A stretch of 59,745 nucleotides of DNA from Streptomyces sp. DvalAA-43 (GTDB lineage: Bacteria; Actinomycetota; Actinomycetes; Streptomycetales; Streptomycetaceae), in the NCBI RefSeq assembly GCF_900091725.1, contig NZ_FMBW01000055.1:1-59745 (forward strand), written 5' to 3'. This document shows, piece after piece, positions 8,282-16,820 of the stretch. How positions within the stretch are numbered: the stretch's first letter is position 1; every line of letters begins with the position of its first letter. The notes under the pieces are model-generated. The model did no database searches, was not told where the DNA came from, and saw nothing but the letters and a program-made list of their open reading frames with translations. The translations under genes were made by a program, and so were the position numbers.

Positions 8282-9521
8282 TCAGGCCGCCAGGAGCCGT
8301 CCTTCCGCGGTGGGTTCGAACGTCAGGGTGAGCGATTCTGGGCCGCGGGAGTAGAAGCCGGTCTCCTCGTAGGAGGCGTCCTCGGGGAAGCCGATGTTCT
8401 CCATGAGGGCCAGCAGCATCGTCACGACCGTCTCCAGTTCCCTGCGCGCGAACGCTGCCCCGACGCACGAGTGCATGCCCGCGCCGAACCCGAAATGGTT
8501 CGCAGCGGCGGTGAAGGACCGTTCGGGGCCGAGGTCTGTGCGGTGGAGGTCGAAGGTGTCAGGCCGTTCGAAGACACGAGGGTCGCGGTTGGCGGCGGCG
8601 AGCATGCACCAGACCATGGTCTCGGCGGGTGGCGACACCGGAGATCTCGACGCTCTCCGCTGTTTTGCGGGGGATCAGTTGCACGGGCGGTGTGTAGCGG
8701 AGGGTCTCCGCGATGGCGTTGGTCACCAGTCCGGGATCGCTGCGGACCAGGGCCATTTGATCGGGGTGGGTGATCAGATGCCGGAACAGCAGGGCCAGTG
8801 TCTTGTCCGCCGGTTCGGTCGCGGCGAGGAGCACGTTGTGGCACAGAGCCGTGACCTCGTGCAGGCTCATTCTCCCGCTCTCGTACTCCGTGTGGCACAT
8901 CAGCGAGATCACGTCCTGACCGGGGTTCTCACGCCGTTCCTCGATGAAGGGCCGCAGATAGTCCTCCAGTCGGCGGGCGCACTGGACGCAGTGCTGGTAT
9001 CGCTCCTCGGTCAGAGTGACGCTCGTCACGAATTCGGCCACGCCCTGGAACCAGGTGTGCACATTGCGCCAGTCGTCTTTGGGCAGTCCAAGACTGTCCA
9101 GCGCGACCCAGATAGCCAGCTGCTGGCCGAAGTCCTTCACCAGGTCGAACCGGCCGCGCCGCAAATGGGGGCGGATGAGCTCCTCCACGTTGCGGCGGAT
9201 GAGCGGGGTCTGATCTTCCAGCATCGGTCCGGTGTATCCGTGGATCATCGTTCGGTGCTTCGCGGTGTGTTCGGCTCCGGTCATCTGTGCCAGGACGCGA
9301 CCGCGCATGACCGGCTCGGCGCGTTCTCGTAAGGCCTGGGTGGTGAAGATCTGGTCCTGGATCAGAACCCGGCGAACGTCTTCATGCCGGCTCAGGAAGT
9401 AGGCGCCGATGCCGGGTTCGTAGTGGACTGGGTCGCTCTCCCGCAGCTGGGGGTACCAGGCGTACGGGTCCCGAGCGAACTCGTCCGACAGGACACTGAT
9501 GATGCGAGCAGTCGAATGCAT
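8282..9521 (-). pseudogene. Cytochrome P450, CYP134-like, frameshifted
   Basis: The ATG at 9521 opens a P450 of about 413 codons. The first ~295 residues run in one frame through the I-helix segment LLAATEPADKT and ETLRYTPP (ExxR). The frame is then broken between about 8622 and 8640, and the last 118 residues, with haem loop FGFGAGMHSCVG, read in another. One extra base or a two-base loss would explain it. The unusual I-helix (AATEP in place of AGxxT) recalls CypX/CYP134, which oxidises CDPS-made diketopiperazines; that assignment is from memory. Everything else is intact, so a recent mutation or sequencing error is possible. Confidence 0.75.
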
Positions 9522-9548
9522 GGTGTTCCTCTCTCACCGAGTTGGCCG

Positions 9549-10715
9549 TCACCAGGCCACGGGCAGACAGGCCGGACGGATGAACGTCAGATCACTCCTC
9601 CAGGGAATCTCGTACTCATCCACGGCCAAGCGCAGTTGTGGGAAGCGTTCGAACAGTGCGGGGCAGACGATGGTGAGAACCAGTCGGCTCAGGGCGTCGT
9701 CTGCCAGGGGCCCAGGACCCATGCGAAGGTCCGCGGGCCTGGCGACCGGACGATGGATGTCGAATTTCGCCGGGGTGGGGTAGTGCTCCTCGTCCCAGGC
9801 CGCGCCAAGGGGCGTCGCACATACCGCGTCTCCGGCCTTGATCAGAGTGCCGTGCAGTTCCAGGTCTTTGAGCGCGATATGGACAGGGCCGAGCACCGTG
9901 CCGGAGTGGTACCGGCGGAGTTCCCCGGCTGCCGCCCGCCACAGCAACGGATCGCGCAGGCACTCCCGTAGCGGTTTGGGGTGGAGCAGGAGCGTGAACG
10001 GTCCGGTCAGCAAAGCTGAGAAGAGTGACCTCGCACACCGGACGAGCAAGCCTGTCACCATGGTGTGCGGCGATTCAGCGTCGGCCTCCCGCTGTTCACA
10101 GGTCTTGAACAGCGCACCGGCCGCATCACTGCGGACGGGGCCGTCCCGGAGGTGTTCTGTGAGCGAGTGCAGGACCGGATGCCTGCTACCCGGATTTCCT
10201 GCCGGCTCTTCCAGAATCAGAAGGTTCCGCAATTCCTGAGGATCGAATGACAACCCGAAGACATCGCGACACACGGCGGCAGCCAGTGGCGCCGCCCATT
10301 GTTCCAAAAGGTCAGCAGGATTGCTCCCGGATTCCATGACGTCCAGGACGCGACCTGCCTGTTTCCAGATTGCCGCCCGGTGGATCTCCACCGTCGGCGT
10401 CGCGAAATATTCGGAGGCGGGCCGGCCGACCCGTGAAAATGTCCCCCCGCTAATCCCGGCCGGAGGGGACGGCGTTTCAGCGGCATCGCTCAGCCGTACG
10501 AGACCCGGGTCGGTCAATATCCGCAGGATGTCGTCCCGACGGGAGATCATCCACAGTCGCGATCCACCCGGAAGCTCGACCGGGCATACCGGTTGCCGTC
10601 GGCGTGCCCAGTGGATCACGGGCGGAGGCGTGCCCAAAGGGCCCAACACGAACGGAAACCTCAACGGTACTTCCGGTGTTATCGCCGGCATCGGGAGTTG
10701 CCTGAGCTGCCTCAT
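9549..10715 (-). CDS. P450 homologue lacking the haem cysteine
   Basis: 388 residues that follow the P450 fold to the end: ExxR (GELRRYH), the PxxF-like stretch TPAKFDIHRP, and the final beta strands (FERFPQLRL, then LPVAW). The haem loop, expected as FGxGxHxCxG, is replaced at about residues 331-346 by MGPGPLADDALSRL, so the thiolate Cys is missing by an in-frame deletion. The I-helix AGxxT is also gone (LLVRCARSLFS). It cannot bind haem normally. Known haem-less P450 relatives such as EryCII and DesVIII are partners that activate another enzyme. It overlaps the CDPS stop by 4 bp and precedes a true P450, so a helper role for either is the best guess. Confidence 0.8.
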   Translation of the reverse strand: MRQLRQLPMPAITPEVPLRFPFVLGPLGTPPPVIHWARRRQPVCPVELPGGSRLWMISRRDDILRILTDPGLVRLSDAAETPSPPAGISGGTFSRVGRPASEYFATPTVEIHRAAIWKQAGRVLDVMESGSNPADLLEQWAAPLAAAVCRDVFGLSFDPQELRNLLILEEPAGNPGSRHPVLHSLTEHLRDGPVRSDAAGALFKTCEQREADAESPHTMVTGLLVRCARSLFSALLTGPFTLLLHPKPLRECLRDPLLWRAAAGELRRYHSGTVLGPVHIALKDLELHGTLIKAGDAVCATPLGAAWDEEHYPTPAKFDIHRPVARPADLRMGPGPLADDALSRLVLTIVCPALFERFPQLRLAVDEYEIPWRSDLTFIRPACLPVAW

Positions 10716-11404
10716 CCCGAACCATCCGGCGGTACGGGCTCGGCCACGACGAACCCCTGTTGCGCGGCCGACCGCATCCCTGTCGCCGGACCGGCGAGCA
10801 CGGCCGCGGCGAGCGCGATCCGCCGGTGGTAGACGAACACCGACGAAGCCACGTCAAAGATCGACGGGCTGTCCACAATCAGCGGCAACTCCGCGATCGG
10901 ATAACTGACGCAGGCGTCGATCTGCTCCTCGCCGGGCTCCGTGTCCGAAATGGATCGGACCGCTTCCCGGGCAACCGCCCGGCAGGCCGCCCTGAGGGCG
11001 GGATCGACTCGGTATGCCGTCCTGGCCTGCTCACGCAACGCCGCGTACGCGGGTCGGCTCATCAGCTGAGTCCATGTGTGCACGTGCCTTTCCGGCGCGG
11101 ACACGCCGGCGTGCGACAGGGCCAGCATCGCGGGATTTCTGAGCTGATTCACAGCCCGCCGCACACGGCCCACTGCCTCCAGCGGTCTGACGCCCGCAGC
11201 GGTGAGGGTATGTGCCGCCTCGAACCCGGGAACGAGAACGTCGACCCTCGTGAAATGTCCGGCTGCCCACTGGACCAACGCCTCCACCCGACTTGGTGTG
11301 TAATAGCCGTTGAACGGGCTCAGGCCCACGAGACAGTGGTCGGATATATCGGAAATCCGACGGCAATTCTCGCTCTGTGGTCGAATCAAGAAATCCACGA
11401 TCAT
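10712..11404 (-). CDS. Cyclodipeptide synthase (CDPS, NYH type)
   Basis: 230 residues, normal for the AlbC/YvmC family, which takes two aminoacyl-tRNAs and forms a cyclic dipeptide. The covalent Ser and neighbouring Asn occur in GLSPFNGYY (S29, N32). YPIAELPL supplies Tyr168 and Glu172, and SSVFVYH gives Tyr192-His193. The spacings match AlbC Ser37/Asn40/Tyr178/Glu182/Tyr202/His203, which places it in the NYH subfamily. Substrate pockets cannot be read reliably by eye, so the cyclic dipeptide is unknown. First gene of the operon; ATG with AGGTGA upstream. A decayed IS lies ~330 bp upstream of the start. Confidence 0.9.
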   Translation of the reverse strand: MIVDFLIRPQSENCRRISDISDHCLVGLSPFNGYYTPSRVEALVQWAAGHFTRVDVLVPGFEAAHTLTAAGVRPLEAVGRVRRAVNQLRNPAMLALSHAGVSAPERHVHTWTQLMSRPAYAALREQARTAYRVDPALRAACRAVAREAVRSISDTEPGEEQIDACVSYPIAELPLIVDSPSIFDVASSVFVYHRRIALAAAVLAGPATGMRSAAQQGFVVAEPVPPDGSG

Positions 11405-11729
11405 CGCCGTTCACCTGCATCTGTATTCCACGTTCTCATTCCAATACCTGTTCCGGTCGCCAGGTCTGAAAGCCCGCCATGAAACAGACGGCCTGAAGAA
11501 GAGGCGGTCGCCACACCGTCGAATTCTCACCCGACACCCTGCCCGAACGGCTCAAGTCATTTCGAGAGAGAACCTGCTTTCTCGTCACGGCAGCCCTGTG
11601 GGCGGCATACATACAACTCGACGGTCGAGTCGTACACATCACCCGCGATCACTCCGCAGTGCGCCGATGCCTCCTCGTTGTGCCATCACACGCTAGGGGA
11701 TGTTATGAACATTCGATAGGCCTTGGACG

Positions 11730-12435
11730 GTGTCTCACATGGTGAGCTTTGCGGCTCTCCTGTAGCAGGTCAGAGCTGTGGCGAAGCCGAGGAAGGCAAG
11801 GAAGCAGCCACCTTTTCGTTCCTACCGGACGGTGCGGCGGCGGTGGCCGAACAGCCAGGAGACCGACCGCTCGATCTTCCAGCGATGCCGACCGAGCCGC
11901 TCGCTGGACCCGGCACCGGGGCGGGCGATCCGCGCGATGAGGTTCCGGCCGCGGAGCCGGCGGAGGTGCTCCGCGGAGTAGTTACGCCTTGTCCGCGCGG
12001 ACCTTCACCGGCTTCCTCCGATTCGGCCCGGTCAGCGGGCCCCCCTTCTCGCCCGCCCCGACGCGGCATCGACGATCGCGGACGTCCAGTCCAGCTCGCC
12101 CCCGGCACCGATCTCGTTCAGTGCCGCCCGGTGCAGCCTGCGCCACAGCCCGGCCTCGGTCCACACGGTGAACCGACGGTGCGCGGTGGCCGGCGAGACA
12201 TCGAACGACTCCGGCAGATGCCGCCACGCGCACCCGCTCGTCAGCACGTACACCACGGCCGTGAATACAGCCCGCTCGTCCACCGGGGCCGTACCCCCGC
12301 CCTGCGGACGGGATGTGAACCTCGGCATCAACGGAGCTGCCAGCTCCCACAGTTCGTCCGGAACCAGCCGACGCGACAGATCAACCCTCACGGAGCGATA
12401 CTATGCCGCACCCCGAAGTGCCACGTGAGACACTC
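11730..12435. mobile_element. Decayed IS5-family element
   Basis: Ends form short inverted repeats: TGTCTCACATGG at 11731 and CCACGTGAGACA ending at 12433, 11 of 12 matched. The interior is a broken IS5 transposase. It sits between the CDPS operon and the terpene operon; no clear target duplication is visible. Its right end lies some 500 bp from the terpene-operon methyltransferase stop. Confidence 0.75.
11735..12391 (-). pseudogene. IS5-family transposase, degenerate
   Basis: The N-terminal frame from 12391 (LVPDELWELAAPLMP, then SGCAWRHLP and VSPATAHRRF) is standard for short Streptomyces IS5 transposases, as is the C-terminus (RHRWKIERSVSWLFGHRRR ... FLAFLGFATALTCY). Between them the central DDE region is mostly deleted and the frame shifts at about 12040. 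A TAG stop interrupts TVRYERKG near 11826. It cannot move itself. Confidence 0.8.
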
Positions 12436-12941
12436 TCCTATCGCCGAATTGGCTGCGGCTCGGGAGGTTGCCCTCAATGGGCGACGGAAATCGTTATTGT
12501 GTTCGTAAATGGAAAAAGATTTCGAATTCACTCGCCTTCGGTTGTACTTCGAGCCCGGCGGCAGGGTCCTCGTCGGCCACGGATCTTCTTCACCGAGGTC
12601 CGCTCGGCTGGGCGGCACCACCTGGACTGTGGCACCCTTGCGGTGATGTCGACGCCTGCGCCTGGGGCCTCGCGCCCCGGCGTCGGCCGTGCGCGCTGCC
12701 CGCAGCTCCCGAAGCCCACTTCGGCCCCGCGGGATCGTCTCTCCGGCTGCCCAGGCTGAGCAGCCGGAGAGACGCATGGGGCTCCTGCGCGCCCTGCTCG
12801 TGCCGATCGACGCCGCGATCTCCCGCCGACGGACGACCACCGGAGCACCATCAAGCCCGTGACCTGCCCGAGCACTCTGCCCCCGCACCACGCCAGCGCC
12901 CGTGACCCGTAGATTTCAGGGTGGAATCAGCTCATGGGGAG
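12436..12941. other. Gene-free gap with a strong hairpin
   Basis: No coding frame convinces on either strand; the composition suggests remnants. The first ~100 bp are comparatively AT-rich. The only clear structure is the hairpin at 12737-12773. Confidence 0.4.
12737..12773 (+). terminator. 13-bp perfect hairpin
   Basis: Stem GTCTCTCCGGCTG / CAGCCGGAGAGAC with an 11-nt loop. It lies 170 bp beyond the stop of the terpene-operon methyltransferase on the minus strand and could end that transcript, or be left from a lost gene. Confidence 0.55.
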
Positions 12942-13751
12942 TCAGGCGCGGGTGCGTCGGCCCCAGGCGGACAGGGTCATAAGGGCGAGGTCGGTGTAGT
13001 CCCCGCCTTCCAGCAGGTTCGTACAGTCCGCCAGCTCCTCGGGTGTGGTGAGACGTTCACGGACCAGGGCCGGACCGATTTGTTCCAGGGAGAGCCGCAG
13101 GAAAGCGTCGGCGTTGCCGTTCCTGCCCACCAGGCCCGGGGTGCAGCGGACGCCGATATCGGTCAGACCTGCCTGTGAGAGGAGTCCCGGCAGCGCCGTG
13201 CCCCATCGCTGCTCGGTGCGCATCACGGTCTCGGACAGGGTGAACACGGCGTTGAGGCAGCGCTGGTAGGCGTTCCGGGTGTCGGCCGAGGGATGGACCG
13301 CCATAACCGTCTCCACGCACACCCAGCCTCCCGGTGCGGTCCAGCGCACCATCTTGCCGAGGACTTCCGCTCGCTCCGGCAGGTGTTCCAGTAGCGCTCG
13401 GGCATGGACGAGGTCGAAGGAGGCCGCCGGAAAGTCCTCCTGGACGACATCGTGGCGTCGGACGGACAGGTTGGGCACATCCCGGGGCAGCAGGGCGGTG
13501 CTGATGTCGGTGCCCACGACCTCCCCCGGGGCGCACTGCTCGGCCAGCCAGCGCGCGACGGATCCGGCGCCGCCTCCGAGTTCGAGGCACCGCCAGCCCG
13601 GCTGGATGCCGAGACGAGTGATGACGGAGCGTGTGGTGGGGTCGAGGTACGCCTCAAGGGCCCGCAGCCGCGCCGTCTCCTGCGGGATCCGGTGGTCGAG
13701 GAGTCCCGCCCCGTACTCATGTGCCGAAAGCCCGTCGGCTGTCCCGGTCAC
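12942..13751 (-). CDS. SAM-dependent methyltransferase (terpene operon)
   Basis: The GTG start at 13751 overlaps the P450 stop as GTGA, so translation is coupled. About 269 residues. LELGGGAGSVARWLAEQ is the SAM glycine loop, VVGTDISTALL holds the acidic residue, and FDLVHARALLEHLPERAEV is the post-I motif. The N-terminal region (LRALEAYLDPTTRSVI) aligns with LRTIEQVYDPGTEEIL of the CDPS-operon methyltransferase, so the two are clear paralogues. Likely methylates a hydroxyl or carboxyl made by the adjacent P450; the substrate is inferred from context only. Confidence 0.8.
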   Translation of the reverse strand: MTGTADGLSAHEYGAGLLDHRIPQETARLRALEAYLDPTTRSVITRLGIQPGWRCLELGGGAGSVARWLAEQCAPGEVVGTDISTALLPRDVPNLSVRRHDVVQEDFPAASFDLVHARALLEHLPERAEVLGKMVRWTAPGGWVCVETVMAVHPSADTRNAYQRCLNAVFTLSETVMRTEQRWGTALPGLLSQAGLTDIGVRCTPGLVGRNGNADAFLRLSLEQIGPALVRERLTTPEELADCTNLLEGGDYTDLALMTLSAWGRRTRA

Positions 13752-15121
13752 GACGAAGCCTCCGGGGTGTTCCGTGGATATGCCAGCCGGCGTTCTCGTA
13801 GGCGCATGGAGAGGGCGTTGGGGGTGAGCGTGATTCGGCGGGCGGGGTGGACGGGCTGGCCGGGAACCGGGTCGAGCTGCCAGCGTGCGGCGATGGAGGC
13901 GAGGGCGAGTGTCGCCTCGTTACGGGCGAAGACCTCGCCGATGCACTTGCGCGGCCCGCTCCCGAAGGGCAGCAGCGTGCCCGGCGGGGCCTTGCCCGCG
14001 CCCTGCCAGCGATCGGGGTCGAAGGTGTCGGGACCGGGGTAGAGGTCGGCGCGGCGGTGGACCTGATAGGCGCTGAACATCATGGTGGTGCCCGCGGGGA
14101 GACGGTGTCCGCCCAGTACGGAGTCGCTGGTCGTGTTCCGGGTGAAAAGCCATGCCGACGGATACAGGCGGAGCGTCTCGGTGACGATCCTGTCGGTCAC
14201 TTCCAGCGCGGGAAGGTCGGCGTGCTGTGCGGGGCGGCCGTCGAGGACGGTATCGACCTCGGCCTGGAGCCGGTCCTGGATGTCGGGATGGGTGCCGATC
14301 AGGTGCCACGCCCAGGAGAGCAGGATGGCGGTGGTGTCGATCCCGGCGAGGAGGAAGGTGAGAACCTGCTCGTGGATCTCGTCGTCGGACAGGCCCGGTC
14401 CCCTCTCCTCCTGAGGGGCCAGCAGGGTGGACAGCAAGTCGCCCCGGTCGACACCGGCGCGGTGGTTGGCGATCAGCGTGTCGGTGAGCCGCCGGACGTG
14501 GTCCCGGGCCCGGTCGAAGCGGCGGTTGCCGCGGGTGGGGAGCATGTCGGCCATCGGGACGGGCATCATGGCCCGTCGGGCGATGCCGCGGGTGATGGCC
14601 TCGACGCTGTCGTAGAGGGCGGCGGAATCGTGGGTGTCCATGTCGGCGGCGAACATGCACCGGGCCGTGACGGCCGTGGTGAGCCGGTACATCGCCTTGG
14701 TGACATCGAGGACCTGGCCGTCGTGCCAGGCACCGGTCAGTGCCGTGATCTCCTGGCTCGTCATCGCCGCGTATCCGGGCAGCCGTCCGCGCTGGAAGGC
14801 CGGCTGGACGAGCCTGCGTTGTCGGCGGTGGGCGTTGGCGGGGCAGCCCAGCAGACCGTTGCCCGCCAGTTCTCGGAACTTGTCGAAGATGGGCCCGCCC
14901 TTGTCGTAGACACGGTCCTCGGCGAGGACCTGGTGGAGCAGGTCGGGATGGCAGACCATGTGCATGGTCTGCGGCCCCAGCTTGATCCGTACGAGATCGC
15001 CATGTGCGGGAAGTTGTTTCACGAAATCCAGTGGTCTGCGGGCGAACGCGAGCGCGTGGCCCAGCACGGGCAGGGCTCCCGGGGCGGTCGCCATCGTGTA
15101 GGTGGTTGTCACGGTGGGCAT
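13748..15121 (-). CDS. Cytochrome P450, terpene-type
   Basis: ATG at 15121 (MPTVTTTY) with AGGAGG upstream; 457 residues. The opening GALPVLGHALAFARRPLDF and RIKLGPQTMHMVCHP resemble sesquiterpene P450s of the CYP170/CYP183 kind. I-helix LLAGIDTTAILLSW, ETLRLYPSAWLFTR (ExxR) and haem loop FGSGPRKCIGEVFAR are all intact, so it should be active given a ferredoxin and reductase, neither of which is in the window. It follows the terpene synthase and is coupled to the methyltransferase. Expected to oxidise the terpene hydrocarbon. Confidence 0.9.
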   Translation of the reverse strand: MPTVTTTYTMATAPGALPVLGHALAFARRPLDFVKQLPAHGDLVRIKLGPQTMHMVCHPDLLHQVLAEDRVYDKGGPIFDKFRELAGNGLLGCPANAHRRQRRLVQPAFQRGRLPGYAAMTSQEITALTGAWHDGQVLDVTKAMYRLTTAVTARCMFAADMDTHDSAALYDSVEAITRGIARRAMMPVPMADMLPTRGNRRFDRARDHVRRLTDTLIANHRAGVDRGDLLSTLLAPQEERGPGLSDDEIHEQVLTFLLAGIDTTAILLSWAWHLIGTHPDIQDRLQAEVDTVLDGRPAQHADLPALEVTDRIVTETLRLYPSAWLFTRNTTSDSVLGGHRLPAGTTMMFSAYQVHRRADLYPGPDTFDPDRWQGAGKAPPGTLLPFGSGPRKCIGEVFARNEATLALASIAARWQLDPVPGQPVHPARRITLTPNALSMRLRERRLAYPRNTPEASS

Positions 15122-15180
15122 GGCCTCCTGTGCTGTCGTGGATTGCGCCTCGTCTTTGTCAGTCCCGGGCGCGGGGTTCG

Positions 15181-15220
15181 CCGTCGGCGGGCTGCCCCGG
15201 CCGGGGCAGCCCGCCGACGG
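15181..15220 (-). terminator. 18-bp perfect hairpin between terpene synthase and P450
   Basis: CCGTCGGCGGGCTGCCCC pairs perfectly with its reverse complement around a GGCC loop. It lies 75 bp after the terpene synthase stop and 60 bp before the P450 start. It may end or attenuate transcription so that the P450 and methyltransferase are made at a lower level, or from their own promoter. Confidence 0.65.
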
Positions 15221-15294
15221 CCCGGACGGCCGGAGCAGGCGGGGCGGCCGCCGGAGCGCGCTCACCGGGTGGACGGGTCTGCCCGCCGGGACGG

Positions 15295-16383
15295 CTACCG
15301 GCGTTCGCCCGCCCATGCGGCGTCCGGAGTGCGCCACCACCAGCCGATCACGGCGGAATCGGGGGCCGATGCCCCACCCGCCGGCCGCGGATCCGGTGCG
15401 CTCGGGCCGAGAACGAGGCGCTCCCGTACCGGACCGGCATAACGCGTGGTGACAAGGCTGAAATCCAGATTGGCGCGTACCCAACGGCCGAGACTCCCGA
15501 CGAACCGCCGGAGTTCGACACCGGCCTCCGGCGTCACCGTGCGCTCCCTCAGCTCGACGAAGCGACGCATCACCGTGTTGCGCAGCACGACGGCCTCCTG
15601 GAGCGCCTCGGCGGTCGTCGCCTGCCGCTCCGCCGCCAGCACATCCAGGAGGTTCACCTCCGCAGAGCCGTGCTGGGACTCCTTGTGATGCGAGAAGATA
15701 TCGTTGTCGAGGGAGACGAGGACCGCGCACATCTCCACCAGAGCCCGGACCTCGGGCGTATCACGCGACTCCCTCGGCATCACGTATCCGCCTGCCACGT
15801 CCAACAGGGCGATACTGCTCTGCATCGCGCCGTTGCGCAGGCGGAGCAACAAATAATCATCCAACCTCTGGGGCTTCTCACCGATTCGTCGCCGCGACCG
15901 CTCCCAGACCAGAGCGGCGAAGTAGGACCGGACGGCGTCAGCCCAGTCGCAGAACTGCGTGGGCGTCGCGCATGCGGAGATGCGGGACGCTACATCACGG
16001 AGCGCCCAGGCATAGGTGTTGTCCGGCAGGAGTCCGATGTCTCCGGTTTCGGCCACCCTGTGAAGCCGTGCCAGGAAAGCCGCCCACTCGGTGACATCCA
16101 CGTCCGCGTTCTCGGCCTCGTCGCAGTACTCGTCGTCAAAGGCGAAGAGCCAGGTGTGGTAATCAGCGAAGGCGGCGAACCCTTCCCCCTTGCCGTGCGG
16201 CACGACCCCCGCCGCGAGCGCTCCTGGCCGCATCGTCGAAAACCGTTCCCGGTGTTCCCGGCCGGAAGGGATTCCCTGCTTGCTGGCCCAGGTCATCGTG
16301 CTTTCATTGATTGCTGCGGCGGCCGGGTTCTCAGCCTTTTCGATGGGGCAGTAGAAAGTCAACTGGCTTAAGTTCTCAGGCAT
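15295..16383 (-). CDS. Class I terpene synthase
   Basis: 362 residues. The aspartate-rich metal motif is FAFDDEYCDE (residues about 81-89), the NSE triad is NDIFSHHKE, and the RY pair occurs in TTRYAGP. All bind the Mg2+-diphosphate cluster that ionises farnesyl or geranyl diphosphate. Size and layout are those of bacterial sesquiterpene or methylisoborneol-type cyclases; the product cannot be predicted from sequence alone. ATG at 16383 with GAGG upstream. The ~30 C-terminal residues beyond the RY motif are Pro/Ala-rich. Head of the terpene operon. Confidence 0.9.
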   Translation of the reverse strand: MPENLSQLTFYCPIEKAENPAAAAINESTMTWASKQGIPSGREHRERFSTMRPGALAAGVVPHGKGEGFAAFADYHTWLFAFDDEYCDEAENADVDVTEWAAFLARLHRVAETGDIGLLPDNTYAWALRDVASRISACATPTQFCDWADAVRSYFAALVWERSRRRIGEKPQRLDDYLLLRLRNGAMQSSIALLDVAGGYVMPRESRDTPEVRALVEMCAVLVSLDNDIFSHHKESQHGSAEVNLLDVLAAERQATTAEALQEAVVLRNTVMRRFVELRERTVTPEAGVELRRFVGSLGRWVRANLDFSLVTTRYAGPVRERLVLGPSAPDPRPAGGASAPDSAVIGWWWRTPDAAWAGERR

Positions 16384-16577
16384 TTCGACCTCGAAAAGTG
16401 ATTATTGATTGAGGAATCCGCCGACGGAAACGGTGCAACCCCAGTGGCGGGGTACAAGGTTGATGTCCGGAGGGAGGGGAGATAAACCTGGATGCATGAT
16501 GGCTTTTGTCATAGTTTTTCGCAATCGAGGGCCTTGGGGGCCTGACGGCCAAGACCTCCAGCCGGAGCAGTGAAGTG

Positions 16578-16820
16578 CTAATCGAAGGCGAATAGCGCCG
16601 ATGAGGGGAAACCGCCGGGCCGTCGCCAGAGCGGGCCGGGTGAGCCGTAGAGGAGTTGCTTGCCGGTTCCGATCGGCCAGTCATCGGCAGTGGCGTCAGC
16701 CGGCCGCCGCGTCGGTGAGGCCGGTGAGGTGGTCCGGTGGAGCTGCAGTGTCCCGTCCGTGTCGACTGTCTCGAACAGAGAGAAGTCGGTACCTTCAGCA
16801 AGCTTCCCGACTTTTCCCAT
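16578..16820 (-). CDS. Small unknown protein, 80 aa
   Basis: ATG at 16820 (MGKVGKLAEGTDF) with GCAGGAC upstream, ending SSALFAFD-stop. The composition looks coding: acidic and polar in the first half, then WPIGTGKQLLYGSPGPLWRR. No family recognised and no transmembrane segment. It is on the same strand as, and 195 bp upstream of, the terpene synthase, so it might share its promoter, or be the end of a lost gene. A RiPP-like precursor role was considered but there is no supporting enzyme. Confidence 0.4.
   Translation of the reverse strand: MGKVGKLAEGTDFSLFETVDTDGTLQLHRTTSPASPTRRPADATADDWPIGTGKQLLYGSPGPLWRRPGGFPSSALFAFD

Noticed and set aside
12468..12905. Overlapping frames on both strands downstream of the IS5 remnant
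   Set aside because: No start signal, no family and interrupted by a strong hairpin.
13847..15442. Plus-strand frame of 531 codons
   Set aside because: Antisense to an intact P450 with all motifs.
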